Assembly (NCBI GenBank): GCA_016932895.1
Contig: JAFGCA010000821.1
Span: 20,875-84,874 of the forward strand
DNA: 64,000 bases
Reading direction: 5' to 3'
Source of the DNA: Sedimentisphaerales bacterium
Lineage (GTDB): Bacteria > Planctomycetota > Phycisphaerae > Sedimentisphaerales > SG8-4
Below, piece after piece: positions 44,947 through 54,062 of this stretch. Position numbers and translations under genes: made by a program. The notes under the pieces are model-generated. The model did no database searches, was not told where the DNA came from, and worked only from the letters and a program-made list of their open reading frames with translations. The number at the start of each line of letters is the position of its first letter. Within the stretch, counting starts at the first letter, position 1.

Positions 44947-45561
44947 TTACCACGGCCAAAGAACGTCGAAGATCTTTCCAAACCATCCGGGGCTGACATA
45001 GGCGGCGGCCACCCCGCTGTTCTTGGTCACGATCTGGAAGTTGGCGACCTGCTCGCTCTTGATCGTGTTGCTGAAGGAAATGTCACTCGGCCGCACAATG
45101 CCGCTGACTTCAATCGTCTGCACGTCGCCGGCAATGCTCCGGTCCCGGCTGCCAATCACGACCAGGTTGCCGTTGGGCAGGATATCGACCACCACCACGC
45201 TGATTCGATCTTCATAGGTGCGCTCGTCCTTGTAATCGGCCTTGCTCTTCATTTCGTTGGTCGATTCGGCGTTCATCGTGAAGCCGGGAATGCTCGGCAG
45301 AATGTGGTCGATGTTCAGCTCACCGTTGAAGTCGCTCGAACGCTCGGTTTCCTTTTGCAGGTCGCGCTTGGCCTTGTTGTCCACCTTGCTGTCTTCGCTG
45401 ATGACGACGGTCAAGATGTCACCGATGTTGTGCGCGACGTCGTCGGCGTACAAGGCCTGCATGTTCTTATCCCGCTTGGCCCAGATCGACCCGGCATACA
45501 AACAGTCTCCCGCGAACAGCACGCAAGCCGCTACGATCAAAACAAACGCGTTCCTACTCAT
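44947..45561 (-). CDS. flgH: Flagellar L-ring protein FlgH
   Basis: The 204-residue protein begins at ATG 45561 behind AAGGGA. A hydrophobic leader (AFVLIVAACVLFAGDCLYAG) is followed by the FlgH core: VAHNIGDILTVVISEDSKVD, then GSRDRSIAGDVQTIEVSGIV. FlgH is normally an outer-membrane lipoprotein. Here the leader has two cysteines; VAAC is early for a lipobox and AGDC is non-standard, so lipidation is uncertain. It lies between flgA and flgI. Confidence 0.93.
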   Translation of the reverse strand: MSRNAFVLIVAACVLFAGDCLYAGSIWAKRDKNMQALYADDVAHNIGDILTVVISEDSKVDNKAKRDLQKETERSSDFNGELNIDHILPSIPGFTMNAESTNEMKSKADYKDERTYEDRISVVVVDILPNGNLVVIGSRDRSIAGDVQTIEVSGIVRPSDISFSNTIKSEQVANFQIVTKNSGVAAAYVSPGWFGKIFDVLWPW

Positions 45562-45687
45562 CTGGCATCCCTTCCCAAGACAGAGACGAATCGAAGCAAA
45601 ACGCTGCGGCCTTCGCGGCCGTAGCGGGACAACCTCATGCCTGGAACGTCTCATCTGCATTTGTGACATACGCGGCCCATTCCGGTT

Positions 45688-46686
45688 TCAGAGCACAGGT
45701 TGGACGGTCCCGTCCGCATTGACCCTGCATACGATGACTCGATTCGAGTCCGTATTGCGGACCTTCACATACTCACCGGCACTGGCCTGCTGCAGGGCGA
45801 TCCCCACGGCACTTATCAACAAACCCGGTCGTTCCAACCGAATGACGACGGTCTCGTTGCGTCGAATCGAGACGTCCGATTCGGGAGCCCCGATCATGTC
45901 CGCGCGGATTTCAACATTGGTCTGCACGTCGCGCAGGGCCACCAGACCGTACGGCGGTCTCCAGTCCGCCGGTTCGGGACGATCTGCGACAATCGCTTCC
46001 ACCTTGACGTTTTCCGGGGTCAAGATGGCCCCCTTGGCAATTTCCCGGGCGGCCACCACCTTGCGGCACTGGTACCGCAAGCGAAAGGGAATGTCCCGCG
46101 ATCCCACGGTCTTTCCGTCCACGGCCACGCTGATCCGGACCGTCACGAATCCCCGAGCCCCGCTCCTGACGAATCCGGGGATCACCCGAATGTTTCCGGT
46201 CTCGCCCGGCAGAATCAGGTCCTGCGGCCTGGACACTGCGATACTTTCACTCACGGAGCGCGCCGGAGGATTTTGTTTCAGGAACATCTGCGCCAGAGCA
46301 ATGAATTCATCACTGTCAATGATCTGCTGTTGTCGCTGCACCGCCACGCTTTGCGCCCCGGTCAGACGAACGCGGTCCCCCGGAATTCCCTGCGAAGCCA
46401 GTCGACTGAGGATCGTCGTGCGATCAACCGTCACCTTCTGCCCGGGCACGGAAAGCCGTCCCAGGCCGATCGTGCCCGCCCGGGCCGCCAGCGCGCCCGC
46501 ACCGCGTACGATACTGATCTCGCCGAGAGTCAGCAGGCTGCTCTGAACCGTCACCTCCCGGGGAAGATGAATCTGCAACAGGGGACGATCCAGCGTGTCG
46601 CTGGCCGCATTGCGCGCCGAATCACCGAAACATCGCGACAGCAGCGCGCCACCGACCAGGACCACCAATAGAAGGTTACGATTCAT
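45688..46686 (-). CDS. flgA: P-ring assembly chaperone FlgA
   Basis: The 332-residue protein starts with a signal peptide (LLLVVLVGGALLSRCFG). The C-terminal SAF-type domain (about 205-330) is marked by VVAAREIAKGAILTPENVKV and a final GEYVKVRNTDSNRVIVCRVN. FlgA is a periplasmic chaperone for FlgI. The N-terminal half is longer than in enterobacterial FlgA, as in several other phyla. It follows flgG by 8 bases and precedes flgH. Confidence 0.92.
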   Translation of the reverse strand: MNRNLLLVVLVGGALLSRCFGDSARNAASDTLDRPLLQIHLPREVTVQSSLLTLGEISIVRGAGALAARAGTIGLGRLSVPGQKVTVDRTTILSRLASQGIPGDRVRLTGAQSVAVQRQQQIIDSDEFIALAQMFLKQNPPARSVSESIAVSRPQDLILPGETGNIRVIPGFVRSGARGFVTVRISVAVDGKTVGSRDIPFRLRYQCRKVVAAREIAKGAILTPENVKVEAIVADRPEPADWRPPYGLVALRDVQTNVEIRADMIGAPESDVSIRRNETVVIRLERPGLLISAVGIALQQASAGEYVKVRNTDSNRVIVCRVNADGTVQPVL

Positions 46687-46694
46687 GGCCGCTC

Positions 46695-47480
46695 CTATTT
46701 GAAGATGTTGTTCGTATTGCGCAGCATGTCGTCGCCCGCCTGGATCGCGCGGGAGTTAATCTCATAAGCCCTCTGCGCCGTGATCAGATTGACCAGTTCA
46801 TCCACCATCTGCACGTTGGACTTTTCCAGAAAGCCGGACTGAATCGCTCCGAACCCATCCTGCCCGGCCGTTCCTACTTCGGCTTCGCCGCTGGCGTCGG
46901 TCGGAGCAAACAGGTTGTCGCCCTCGGACGTCAGACCGGCGGGGTTGGCGAAACGCGCCAGGTCGATCGTCCCGACCACGGAGCGCGTGCCCGTCCCGTC
47001 GGTGACGTTGACGCCGCCGTCCGCACCGATGTCGATGGTCGCGGCGTCCGACGGAATCGTAATGGCCGGCTCGATGGGGTATCCGGACATGGTGACGAGC
47101 TGTCCGTTCGCATTGACCTGCAAGGACCCATCGCGCGTATAGCGGGTGGCCCCGTCCGGCATGACCACCTGGAAAAATCCTTCTCCCCGGATGGCCGTAT
47201 CCAGATTGCGATTCGTGCTGCGAAACTCGCCCAGACTGAACACCTTGAGCGTCGAGCCGACGCGAACGCCGCTGCCCACCTCCAAGCCCGTCGGAGCGTT
47301 AACACCCGGGGCAATCTCCGTACCGGCCTGCTTCTCTTTCTCGTAGAGCAGATCCTGGAAGTTGATGTGGCTGCGTTTGAAACCCGTCGTATTGACGTTC
47401 GCCAGGTTGTGGGCGATGACATCCACCAACTTCTGCTGGGCCATCATGCCCGTTGCGGAAGTGGAAAATGCTCTCAACAT
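46695..47480 (-). CDS. flgG: Flagellar distal rod protein FlgG
   Basis: The 261-residue protein is a typical FlgG: LRAFSTSATGMMAQQKLVDV, HNLANVNTTGFKRSHINFQD at the start and VQMVDELVNLITAQRAYEIN then SRAIQAGDDMLRNTNNIFK at the end. FlgG forms the distal rod, passing through the P and L rings. It is 38 bases after flgF on the same strand. Confidence 0.96.
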   Translation of the reverse strand: MLRAFSTSATGMMAQQKLVDVIAHNLANVNTTGFKRSHINFQDLLYEKEKQAGTEIAPGVNAPTGLEVGSGVRVGSTLKVFSLGEFRSTNRNLDTAIRGEGFFQVVMPDGATRYTRDGSLQVNANGQLVTMSGYPIEPAITIPSDAATIDIGADGGVNVTDGTGTRSVVGTIDLARFANPAGLTSEGDNLFAPTDASGEAEVGTAGQDGFGAIQSGFLEKSNVQMVDELVNLITAQRAYEINSRAIQAGDDMLRNTNNIFK

Positions 47481-47518
47481 ATGAGGTTCTCCTTCTCTTG
47501 CAGGCGGACCCGCCGCCG

Positions 47519-48247
47519 CTACCCGGAGGCAGCACCGATCAAACTGTTTGTCGCGTCCTTCGTCACATTCACCAGCCGCATGTTCGCCTCATACATGCGG
47601 GAGACCATGATCATGTTAACCAGCTCATCGATGAGCCTGACGTTCGAGGCTTCCCGGAACCCCTGCTTGACCACGGGATTCTCGACGTCCACGGGATCGA
47701 CATCCTCGGGAGCCCAGAAGCAATTCTCCCCGGCGGGAACGAGCTGATCCTCTTTGTCCGGAAATTCCACCACCTGGAACTGACCGATGGCAGCGTTGTC
47801 GGCGCTGACCCGTCCGTCCTGGCTTACATGCACGCGGGAAAGACCCACATTCGCCGGCACCACGAGAGGCCCCGCCGTCCCGCCCACAATCCGGCCGGAA
47901 AGATCGACAACCTGTCCGGTCGCGTTGGTCTCGAAAACACCGTGCCGCGTGTACAACGGGCCTTCCGGTGTCTCAACAACAAAAAAACCCTTTCCGTGCA
48001 AAGCACAGTCGAGCACTCGGTCGGTCTGAATGAGGTGCCCCTGTGAAAAGTCAAAAACGCCCGACGACGACTCCTCACCACTGCCCTCAGTGCCCGAGGT
48101 TGCCTGCCCGCCAAGAGCCTCGCTGAAGGCGCTGCAACGCCGCTTGTAGCCCACCGTGCTGACGTTCGCCAGATTGTGCGCGATCACGTCGAACTCTCTC
48201 GTCAAGGCATCCAGGCTGGCACTGACTTGGGCCGCAATATCTGCCAC
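47519..48247 (-). CDS. flgF: Flagellar rod protein FlgF
   Basis: The 242-residue protein shares the rod/hook fold ends (FDVIAHNLANVSTVGYKRRC; VRLIDELVNMIMVSRMYEAN) with FlgG but is shorter and diverged. Its position directly before flgG, after flgE, indicates FlgF, a proximal rod component. It starts one base after the PilZ-like gene stop, so the two are probably translationally coupled. Confidence 0.88.
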   Translation of the reverse strand: MADIAAQVSASLDALTREFDVIAHNLANVSTVGYKRRCSAFSEALGGQATSGTEGSGEESSSGVFDFSQGHLIQTDRVLDCALHGKGFFVVETPEGPLYTRHGVFETNATGQVVDLSGRIVGGTAGPLVVPANVGLSRVHVSQDGRVSADNAAIGQFQVVEFPDKEDQLVPAGENCFWAPEDVDPVDVENPVVKQGFREASNVRLIDELVNMIMVSRMYEANMRLVNVTKDATNSLIGAASG

Positions 48248-48248
48248 A

Positions 48249-49559
48249 CTACACTCCCTGCGTCACGCGCGATTTCACTGTTGTCCCAGCATCGAAACGT
48301 TCGTCCATTTGCCCCTCGCCGTCAGCGCTCTCGGGCCCCCCTCGGTCATATGGATTCTCCGCCAGACCCGCGATCTGTAGAAGCTCGTCCATCTCGACAC
48401 TGTTGAGGCCGGTCAGCTCGACCGCAAGTGACAGTTCGTCGCCGACGTTTTCGCAGTGCCGAACATACCCGATATGCTGTACCATGCACGGGGGCCTCCC
48501 GCTGTCGTTTTGCTCTTCCACAACAGCCCGGTCGTCCGTCACGCCGAACAGAACCAGGACCCGATCCCCCTCGCGGGCCCGCAGGGACGACCTGATCCGA
48601 AGGCCCGGCCCGGCCACTTCCGTCACGACCCCGTCGGCAAATTCAGGCACCGCAAGCCCACCGGGACGGCCTTCCTCCAACGGCTCGACACATCCCGGGA
48701 CCTTTGTCGGCGAAACAACGCCGGAGACAATACCTCGCGCCAAAGGAAACAGCGCCACGAGGGCCTGCCGGTTTGCTGCCCTGCGCAGAAACCGTTGCCG
48801 ATTGAGAAAACGAATTTTTTCGCTGTGGTTGAAAGTCAGTCTGGTGCCTTCACAACCCATCGCCGCCGCTTCAAACTCCCAGACCGACGTGCCAAAGCAA
48901 TATCGGACCCGCCACGGCGCCCCGGCTCCATCCTCGACGGCCGAGCCCAACTCCACAGCCAGTTCGATATCATCGTTGCGGACCACCGTCCCCTCCAAAG
49001 CGATCTTGTCCTGCTGCCCCTGCGGGAGGAGTTCGACCCTCTTGCCCACGGGAATACTCCGGCTGCTCGGCTCGGCCTGCTCCGCTGGTTCAGCCGACCG
49101 CCGGACGCTGGCAAAACCCAGCTTCTCGCGGACAGACTCGACTTCCTTTGCCAAACGCCTGTTTTCCTGAGGCGTCCGGGTGTGGGCAAACTCGGCCAGC
49201 AACTTCTTTGCGCCCTTATTGAAACCCGTCGAAGAGACCAACACCTTCTCGTTGTGCCGCAAGCCACTACGCACGGCGACCGCCAGCAGAATCCGACGCT
49301 CCCGCACGCTGAGTCCCCTGTCGATCGCATTCTGGACGAACCGTTCCTGCCCGGATTCCCGACGGGGCCCATGACGCCGCGAGCTGACCCACCAGAGCAG
49401 AACAACCAGCACGAAAAGGACGAAGCCGATCAGCAGCACGAGGCCATACTCCGACACAAACCCGGTGTCGATCTGCCGGGCCGCAGACCACCTCTCCTTC
49501 GGCGTCATCACCGCCAGGGCGATGTCCCGCAGGTCCCAGGTTGTGCTGCCGATTGCCAT
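48249..49559 (-). CDS. Membrane-anchored YcgR/PilZ-like protein in the hook operon
   Basis: About 436 residues from ATG 49559 (GGGGA upstream; a TTG at 49592 is in frame but poor). One membrane segment (LVLLIGFVLFVLVVLLWWVS, residues about 40-59) follows a short N-terminus. The cytoplasmic part has a helical region, then a YcgR-N-like beta region (about 185-250), then RRAANRQALVALFPL near 257, matching the R-x-x-x-R start of a PilZ domain. The second PilZ motif (D/N-x-S-x-x-G) is not exact; the likely position reads EVAGPG. By family these proteins bind c-di-GMP and act as flagellar brakes. Whether this one still binds it is uncertain. It sits between flgE and flgF. Confidence 0.55.
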   Translation of the reverse strand: MAIGSTTWDLRDIALAVMTPKERWSAARQIDTGFVSEYGLVLLIGFVLFVLVVLLWWVSSRRHGPRRESGQERFVQNAIDRGLSVRERRILLAVAVRSGLRHNEKVLVSSTGFNKGAKKLLAEFAHTRTPQENRRLAKEVESVREKLGFASVRRSAEPAEQAEPSSRSIPVGKRVELLPQGQQDKIALEGTVVRNDDIELAVELGSAVEDGAGAPWRVRYCFGTSVWEFEAAAMGCEGTRLTFNHSEKIRFLNRQRFLRRAANRQALVALFPLARGIVSGVVSPTKVPGCVEPLEEGRPGGLAVPEFADGVVTEVAGPGLRIRSSLRAREGDRVLVLFGVTDDRAVVEEQNDSGRPPCMVQHIGYVRHCENVGDELSLAVELTGLNSVEMDELLQIAGLAENPYDRGGPESADGEGQMDERFDAGTTVKSRVTQGV

Positions 49560-49570
49560 GTACATCCCCG

Positions 49571-49586
49571 CTAACAGTACTGTTAG
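49571..49586. promoter_or_regulatory. Perfect 16-bp palindrome between flgE and the PilZ-like gene
   Basis: CTAACAGTACTGTTAG is an uninterrupted palindrome lying 12 bases upstream of the chosen ATG of the PilZ-like gene and 16 bases past the flgE stop. It could be an operator or a small RNA hairpin near the ribosome site. There is no T-run, so it is not a usual terminator. Confidence 0.4.
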
Positions 49587-49601
49587 AGCCAAAAACGATG
49601 C

Positions 49602-51290
49602 CTACCGGATAAGATTCGTGAGTTCCTGAAGAATCTGGTTTGCCACTGTGATGGTGCGAGCATTCGCCTGAAATCCGTTCTGGGCCTGAATCAGATTGAC
49701 GAACTCGGTGGCCACATCCGCGTTGGACTTCTCCAGAGCGCTGCCCTGCACGGAACCGGCGCCTGCGGTCTGCGCTTGAACGGCCACCGCCCCGCCGGAG
49801 TTGGCCGACGAGGCGAAGTATCCGCCACCCATATTCTGCAGACCCGCCGGATTGTTGAACGTGGCAATCTGAATCGTGGCGAGGTCCTTCTTGATTCCGT
49901 TGGAGAAGGCACCGATGAGCACGCCTTCACCGTTGACCGAAACCGTGGAAAGACTGCCTGCATCGTACCCATCCTGGTCGCGCGCCACCGCGGTGGACGT
50001 GCCGGCAAACTGTGTCAGCCCGTCAAACGAACCTATCGTTCCGAAGTCCAGAGAGATGCTCTGCGGATGAGTCGTATCGTGACCGAACGTCATGGTAAAC
50101 TCGGCCGTCTCGGTCAGGGGAATGCCGGAAAAGGCACCCGTCTCAGGATCGAACTGAATGCCGTTGACACGACGGTTATCCAGGCCGATGGCGCTGACGT
50201 CTCCCGTCACCGAGGTGAGAACCAGATCCCACGTGTTGATCGTATCGGTGCGCACCAGCGCCGCCGACAGAACATGCTTGCCTCCCAGAGAATCGAAAAT
50301 GGCGATGTTGATGTTCTTCACTTCGTCTCCCCCTACCGTGGGGACTTCGAAGTAGGCCGGCGTCGTCAGGGAACCGTCGCCCGAGTACGAGAGACTGATA
50401 TCGGACTTGCTGTAGCCCGTCTCGTCATCCGTGATGCAGATCTGACCGTTCGCGATCGACGCGGTAGCGCCGTTGAGAACGTTCGTATTGAGATGGCTGA
50501 TGAAATCTCCCAGGGTCGTGGTGTCCGAGACCGTGAAGGTCAGGCCGCTGCTCAAGGCGTCTCCGTCCTTATCGTAGCCGGCGATGGTGATGGTGCCTGT
50601 TTCGCCGGCACCCAGTTCCCCGTTGACGCCCGAACCGCCGCTGAACTGGTCAAGCTGGTCGATCTCCACGGTATCGGAGGCGTCGGTACCGCCATTGTAT
50701 GTATAGTCAATTTCCGACACCAGGACCTGAGCCTGGGCGATGGGTGTGGCGTCTGAGCTGCAGTTGCCGGTGATGGTAATCTCCGACGTCATCCGGGCCG
50801 GCAGGGCAACGTCGTAGGGAATACGAATGCTGCTGTCACCGGTGATCTGAAAGCCGTCGCTCTCACCCGTCAATCCCATGCGCTGCACGCGATAGCCGGT
50901 GGCCGGATCCACCAGATAACCACTCTCATCCACTCCAAACATGCCGGCGCGCGTGTACACGGGCCCCTCACTGCTGTCCACAACGAAGTAGCCCTCTCCT
51001 TCGATGGCCATGTCCAGGGGATTGCCCGTGTTCACGATGCTGCCCTGGGTCATGTTCGGCGTGATACTGGAGACACCCACGCCGCTGCCCATCTGCAGGG
51101 GGTCGGTCCCGCCGATCTGGTCGGTCGGCTGCGTCGCATCCTGCAGCGTCTGACCCAGAAGCTCCGAGAAACTGATCGAGCTGGATTTGAACGAGGTGGT
51201 GTTCACATTCGCAAGGTTGTTGCCCGCCACGTCCAGCATCTTCTGATGGGCCTGCAGCCCCGTCACTCCCGATGACAACGCGTAACTCAT
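49602..51290 (-). CDS. flgE: Flagellar hook protein FlgE
   Basis: The 562-residue protein has the FlgE ends: SSGVTGLQAHQKMLDVAGNN, LANVNTTSFKSSSISFSELL and, at the C-terminus, VATEFVNLIQAQNGFQANAR then TITVANQILQELTNLIR. The middle contains long Asp/Thr-rich hook domains, making it larger than the 400-residue enterobacterial protein. FlgE polymerises into the hook under FlgD and stops under FliK control. It lies 39 bases after flgD. Confidence 0.95.
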   Translation of the reverse strand: MSYALSSGVTGLQAHQKMLDVAGNNLANVNTTSFKSSSISFSELLGQTLQDATQPTDQIGGTDPLQMGSGVGVSSITPNMTQGSIVNTGNPLDMAIEGEGYFVVDSSEGPVYTRAGMFGVDESGYLVDPATGYRVQRMGLTGESDGFQITGDSSIRIPYDVALPARMTSEITITGNCSSDATPIAQAQVLVSEIDYTYNGGTDASDTVEIDQLDQFSGGSGVNGELGAGETGTITIAGYDKDGDALSSGLTFTVSDTTTLGDFISHLNTNVLNGATASIANGQICITDDETGYSKSDISLSYSGDGSLTTPAYFEVPTVGGDEVKNINIAIFDSLGGKHVLSAALVRTDTINTWDLVLTSVTGDVSAIGLDNRRVNGIQFDPETGAFSGIPLTETAEFTMTFGHDTTHPQSISLDFGTIGSFDGLTQFAGTSTAVARDQDGYDAGSLSTVSVNGEGVLIGAFSNGIKKDLATIQIATFNNPAGLQNMGGGYFASSANSGGAVAVQAQTAGAGSVQGSALEKSNADVATEFVNLIQAQNGFQANARTITVANQILQELTNLIR

Positions 51291-51329
51291 TTTGCCCGTC
51301 TCCTACTATTGAAGACGCTCTTTAGCGTC

Positions 51330-51713
51330 CTATTCTCGAATCGCCGTCACGTCCGCCAAACGAACATTCTGCCCGTCCACGACCAGGGTGATGTCCCCAT
51401 CGTTTCCCATGATCACCTCTTCCACCTCACCCGTTTGCATCTCCGGGGTACCGTCGTCCGCCCGCGCGTTGAAAGAGACGTCCTTGCCGATCAACGAGCT
51501 CGCGTAGCTCTGCTGCACCGAGTCCAGCACTCGGCTGAAGGACGCATTCATGTTCTCCAACTGTTCCAGCTCGGAGAACTGCGCCAACTGCGCCGCCATT
51601 TCGTTGTTGTCCAGCGGCTCCAGCGGATTCTGGTTCTGCAACTGCGTCACCAGGAGCTTCATGTAATCCATCTGGATGTCACTTGCCGATGAAACCGTCG
51701 ACACCGAACTCAT
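51330..51713 (-). CDS. flgD: Hook assembly scaffold FlgD (short form)
   Basis: From ATG 51713 with AAAGGAAG upstream the product is 127 residues. The conserved hook-scaffold core DYMKLLVTQLQNQNPLEPLD then NNEMAAQLAQFSELEQLENM is complete. The C-terminal part is only about 50 residues (SLIGKDVSFNAR onward), so the larger Fn3/tudor-like cap domain of enterobacterial FlgD is lacking, as in other short FlgD proteins. It is the first gene of the long minus-strand string, behind a perfect sigma-54 promoter. The frame is open to 51833 but extends across that promoter. Confidence 0.92.
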   Translation of the reverse strand: MSSVSTVSSASDIQMDYMKLLVTQLQNQNPLEPLDNNEMAAQLAQFSELEQLENMNASFSRVLDSVQQSYASSLIGKDVSFNARADDGTPEMQTGEVEEVIMGNDGDITLVVDGQNVRLADVTAIRE

Positions 51714-51806
51714 CCGACTTCCTTTCCACAAAGAACCGAGCGATCCACCCGCGATATCCTTTCCTGCGTACCGGCCGCTGCGGTGCGACCCGTCGAACCG
51801 GTACCG

Positions 51807-51822
51807 AGCAATTCGCGTGCCA
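51807..51822 (-). promoter_or_regulatory. Sigma-54 promoter of the flgD string
   Basis: On the minus strand the site reads TGGCACGCGAATTGCT, matching the -24/-12 consensus with the 10-base GG to GC spacing. It lies 93 bases before the flgD ATG and is the only strong promoter seen for the following 30 kb of same-strand genes. Confidence 0.92.
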
Positions 51823-51932
51823 CCCGGAAACACAAACCGACCGGCGCAAGTCTAACCTTGGCGAGAGCAAGGAGTTAGCATGACATGGATTTCTTCGCGC
51901 CGCCGGGGCGCGCCGTCCGACCCTCGCCCGAA

Positions 51933-51969
51933 CAGGAACAATTCTCCTGCCCGCCAGGAAGATTCTGCC
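51933..51969 (-). promoter_or_regulatory. Paired candidate enhancer elements upstream of flgD
   Basis: On the minus strand, GGCAGAATCTTCCTG (51955-51969) is identical to 8113-8127. Five bases further on, 51933-51949 holds CAGGAGAATTGTTCCTG, a dyad with CAGGA/TCCTG arms. They lie 132 and 110 bases upstream of the flgD sigma-54 promoter. Two tandem sites are what oligomerising NtrC-type activators usually require. Confidence 0.6.
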
Positions 51970-52034
51970 TGCCCCGGTCTTGCCGGGCCCGACGTGCTCT
52001 TGCGTTTTCCGGCGCCGGCCAGTGACACCGGCGC

Positions 52035-52185
52035 GTCCCATAAAAAGCAGAGCCGAGTTCCTGTCCGGATACAGGTCCGATACAAAGCGCGACGCCTCTC
52101 GTGTTTGTCCCATAAAAAGGCGGTCCCCAGTCCGCAGCGGATATGTCGCGTCCAGCGTGACATGGAACGGCGTCCAATAAAAATT
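52035..52185. repeat. Three spaced direct repeats of GTCC(C/A)ATAAAAA
   Basis: GTCCCATAAAAAG occurs at 52035-52047 and 52107-52119, and GTCCAATAAAAAT at 52172-52184, spaced 72 and 65 bases. Flanking sequence is partly similar too. The function is unknown; the location, upstream of a sigma-54 activator gene, suggests a regulatory role. Confidence 0.5.
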
Positions 52186-52275
52186 AAAGATATTGGAAAT
52201 AGACTGTCGATTTGTCACGTATCCAAAAGTGGAACTGTCGAAGAGCATGAACTGGGCATTTATTTGGGAAACGAA

Positions 52276-53715
52276 ATGAGTCTATTGCGCAGGATTGTCG
52301 TTGTCAGCAGCAACCCGCAGCTTCGTGACATTGCACAGGAGGTGGCGCACGAAGTATTCGCGGCCGACGATCTCGCCGAAGCGATCGACATTGCCCACAC
52401 CGTGACCCCGGAGATCACACTCTTCGACAACCACTTCACGCCCGGCGACCTGCGTGAGTTCCTCGCGAGGACCGATAACGAGGGGAGTCGGCCGCGGGGC
52501 GCCGTGGTCGTCGCCGCGGCCCGGGCGCCGTTTGCATTTGAAGAGTACAAAAGGGCCGGCGCGTCCCATCATCTGCCCGGCGAAGACGACCGCGCACGCC
52601 TGCACGAGATCGCCGCCGAAGTGGACGCCGATCAACCGGAGACCCTCACCGCCACGGCCCATGCGGACTACTTCGTCGACGAGATCGCCGCCGCCGTGGC
52701 GATGGTCGGACGCAGCAAGGCGGCGCGCCGCACCATCGAAATGATCAAGCTCGTCGGCCAGAGCCGGTGCAATCCCGTCCTGATCGTCGGCGAGACGGGC
52801 ACCGGCAAAGAGGTGGCCGCCCGAGCCATCCACGCGATCAGACATCCGGATAAGCCGTTCGTCGCCGTCAACTGCGCGGCCCTCACCGCCAACCTGCTCG
52901 AAAGCGAACTCTTCGGGCACGTCAAGGGCGCCTTCACCGGTGCCGACCGGGACAAGACGGGCCTGCTCGAGTTCGCCGGCGAAGGAACGCTCTTCCTCGA
53001 CGAGATCAGTGAAATGGCCCTCGAACCACAGGCCAAACTGCTACGCGTCCTTCAGGAAAAGAGTTTCCGAAAGGTCGGCGGCATCAGAGATTGCACCTGC
53101 AGGGCGACCATCATCACCTCGAGCAACCGCGACCTCAAGCGGGAGATGCAAGAGAAGCGATTCAGACAGGACCTCTACTACCGCCTGAACATCTGCCCCA
53201 TTCCGCTGGCGCCTCTGAGGTCGCCCGGCCGAAGAGAGGATATCACGCTGCTGGCCGAGTACATCCTGAAGACATCAACCATCTGCAGCCCCAATCAGGA
53301 GAAGAAGGCGATCACCAGACTCGCGCTGGAAGCCCTGCACAAACACCACTGGCCGGGGAACGTGCGCGAGCTGCGCAACGTCATCGAGAGAGCCGTCCTC
53401 CTGGAAGCAACGGACAAGATCGGACTCGACAGCATCGTGATCGAGCCCGCGGACACCGAAAGCGCCGGAGGGGCCCTTTTCCGTCAGGGAATCAAGGATT
53501 TCTCGCTGCAAAAGGCCGAGCGTGAACTCATCGCCCGGGCCTTGCACGAGACCGGATGGCAGAAGACCCAGGCCGCCTCCTTGCTCGGCATTACCCGGGC
53601 GACGCTCTACGCCAAGGTCAAACAGTACAATATCCAGAAGAGCCTGCCCAGGCGCAGCGAGATTCAGTTCGTCTCCAACCCGTCGGAGCAGGGGCAGCCG
53701 GTAGAGGTCGCTTGA
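52276..53715 (+). CDS. Sigma-54-dependent flagellar activator (NtrC/FlrC/FleQ type), degenerate receiver
   Basis: The 480-residue protein starts at ATG 52276 ([12 protein letters not shown]); the frame is open to 51880 but that extension has no family match. An N-terminal receiver-like domain (about 1-120) keeps Asp51 in LFDNHF but lacks the acidic pair (SSN instead) and the conserved Lys. The AAA+ domain has Walker A GETGTGKE (172-179) and the sigma-54-contacting GAFTGA (218-223). A Fis-type HTH closes it ([20 protein letters not shown]). It should bind enhancer DNA and open the sigma-54 promoters of this region. Divergent from flgD. Probably phosphorylation-independent or atypically controlled. 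Confidence 0.9.
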   Translation: MSLLRRIVVVSSNPQLRDIAQEVAHEVFAADDLAEAIDIAHTVTPEITLFDNHFTPGDLREFLARTDNEGSRPRGAVVVAAARAPFAFEEYKRAGASHHLPGEDDRARLHEIAAEVDADQPETLTATAHADYFVDEIAAAVAMVGRSKAARRTIEMIKLVGQSRCNPVLIVGETGTGKEVAARAIHAIRHPDKPFVAVNCAALTANLLESELFGHVKGAFTGADRDKTGLLEFAGEGTLFLDEISEMALEPQAKLLRVLQEKSFRKVGGIRDCTCRATIITSSNRDLKREMQEKRFRQDLYYRLNICPIPLAPLRSPGRREDITLLAEYILKTSTICSPNQEKKAITRLALEALHKHHWPGNVRELRNVIERAVLLEATDKIGLDSIVIEPADTESAGGALFRQGIKDFSLQKAERELIARALHETGWQKTQAASLLGITRATLYAKVKQYNIQKSLPRRSEIQFVSNPSEQGQPVEVA

Positions 53716-53948
53716 GCCCCACGGCGTCTCGTGCCCAAACGATCTTCCTGCAAACGCAAGCCCCGCCTTTGTCAAACTCCACCGGCGCCTCGAAGCCGGC
53801 CTTTGCGGCCCGAACGCCCGGCGCCCTGTGTTCTTGCGCAGATCCGGACAGAGCCTTCTGCGACCTCTGTGACTTCCCGGGCCAGGACACCGGAAACGGC
53901 CCGCTGCACGTGAAGCACGGGTTCCGATGTCAGAAAATCTGCCGCCCC

Positions 53949-53964
53949 GTATAGAATCCTGACA
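53949..53964 (+). promoter_or_regulatory. Candidate enhancer element, second copy of the 16-mer
   Basis: GTATAGAATCCTGACA is identical to 8203-8218. GTCAG at 53929-53933 and CTGAC at 53959-53963 form an inverted pair of half-sites. It lies 98 bases upstream of the 54063 sigma-54 promoter. GTCA/TGAC half-sites recall those reported for FleQ-type flagellar regulators, but this is a resemblance only. Confidence 0.6.
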
Positions 53965-54062
53965 CGCTGCCTTTGGCACTACGGCCGAGACACCGCCCCG
54001 AAAAGAGCGTTTGCATCCCGTGATCCGCTCCTGTCTGCCCGCGAGCAAGGTGCCGCAAGGGC

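Larger units (their letters stand above)
51714..52275. other. Divergent flgD / sigma-54 activator intergenic region
   Basis: This 562-base region contains the flgD sigma-54 promoter, two enhancer-like elements (51933-51949, 51955-51969) and three GTCC-x-ATAAAAA direct repeats (52035, 52107, 52172). Long open frames cross it on both strands but lack ribosome sites and family resemblance. I see no convincing promoter for the activator gene. Confidence 0.6.

Noticed and set aside
51679..52248. 189-residue minus-strand frame upstream of flgD
   Set aside because: It spans the flgD sigma-54 promoter, overlaps the flgD start in another frame and has no ribosome site; its small peptide repeat is explained by the DNA repeats.
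51880..52275. N-terminal extension of the first sigma-54 activator
   Set aside because: The frame is open, but these 132 residues are basic, low-complexity and unlike any receiver domain; ATG 52276 gives a normal receiver start.
53970..53990. TGGCACTACGGCC as a second sigma-54 promoter upstream of the TPR operon
   Set aside because: The -24 half is present but no TTGC follows at the required spacing; the true match is at 54063.
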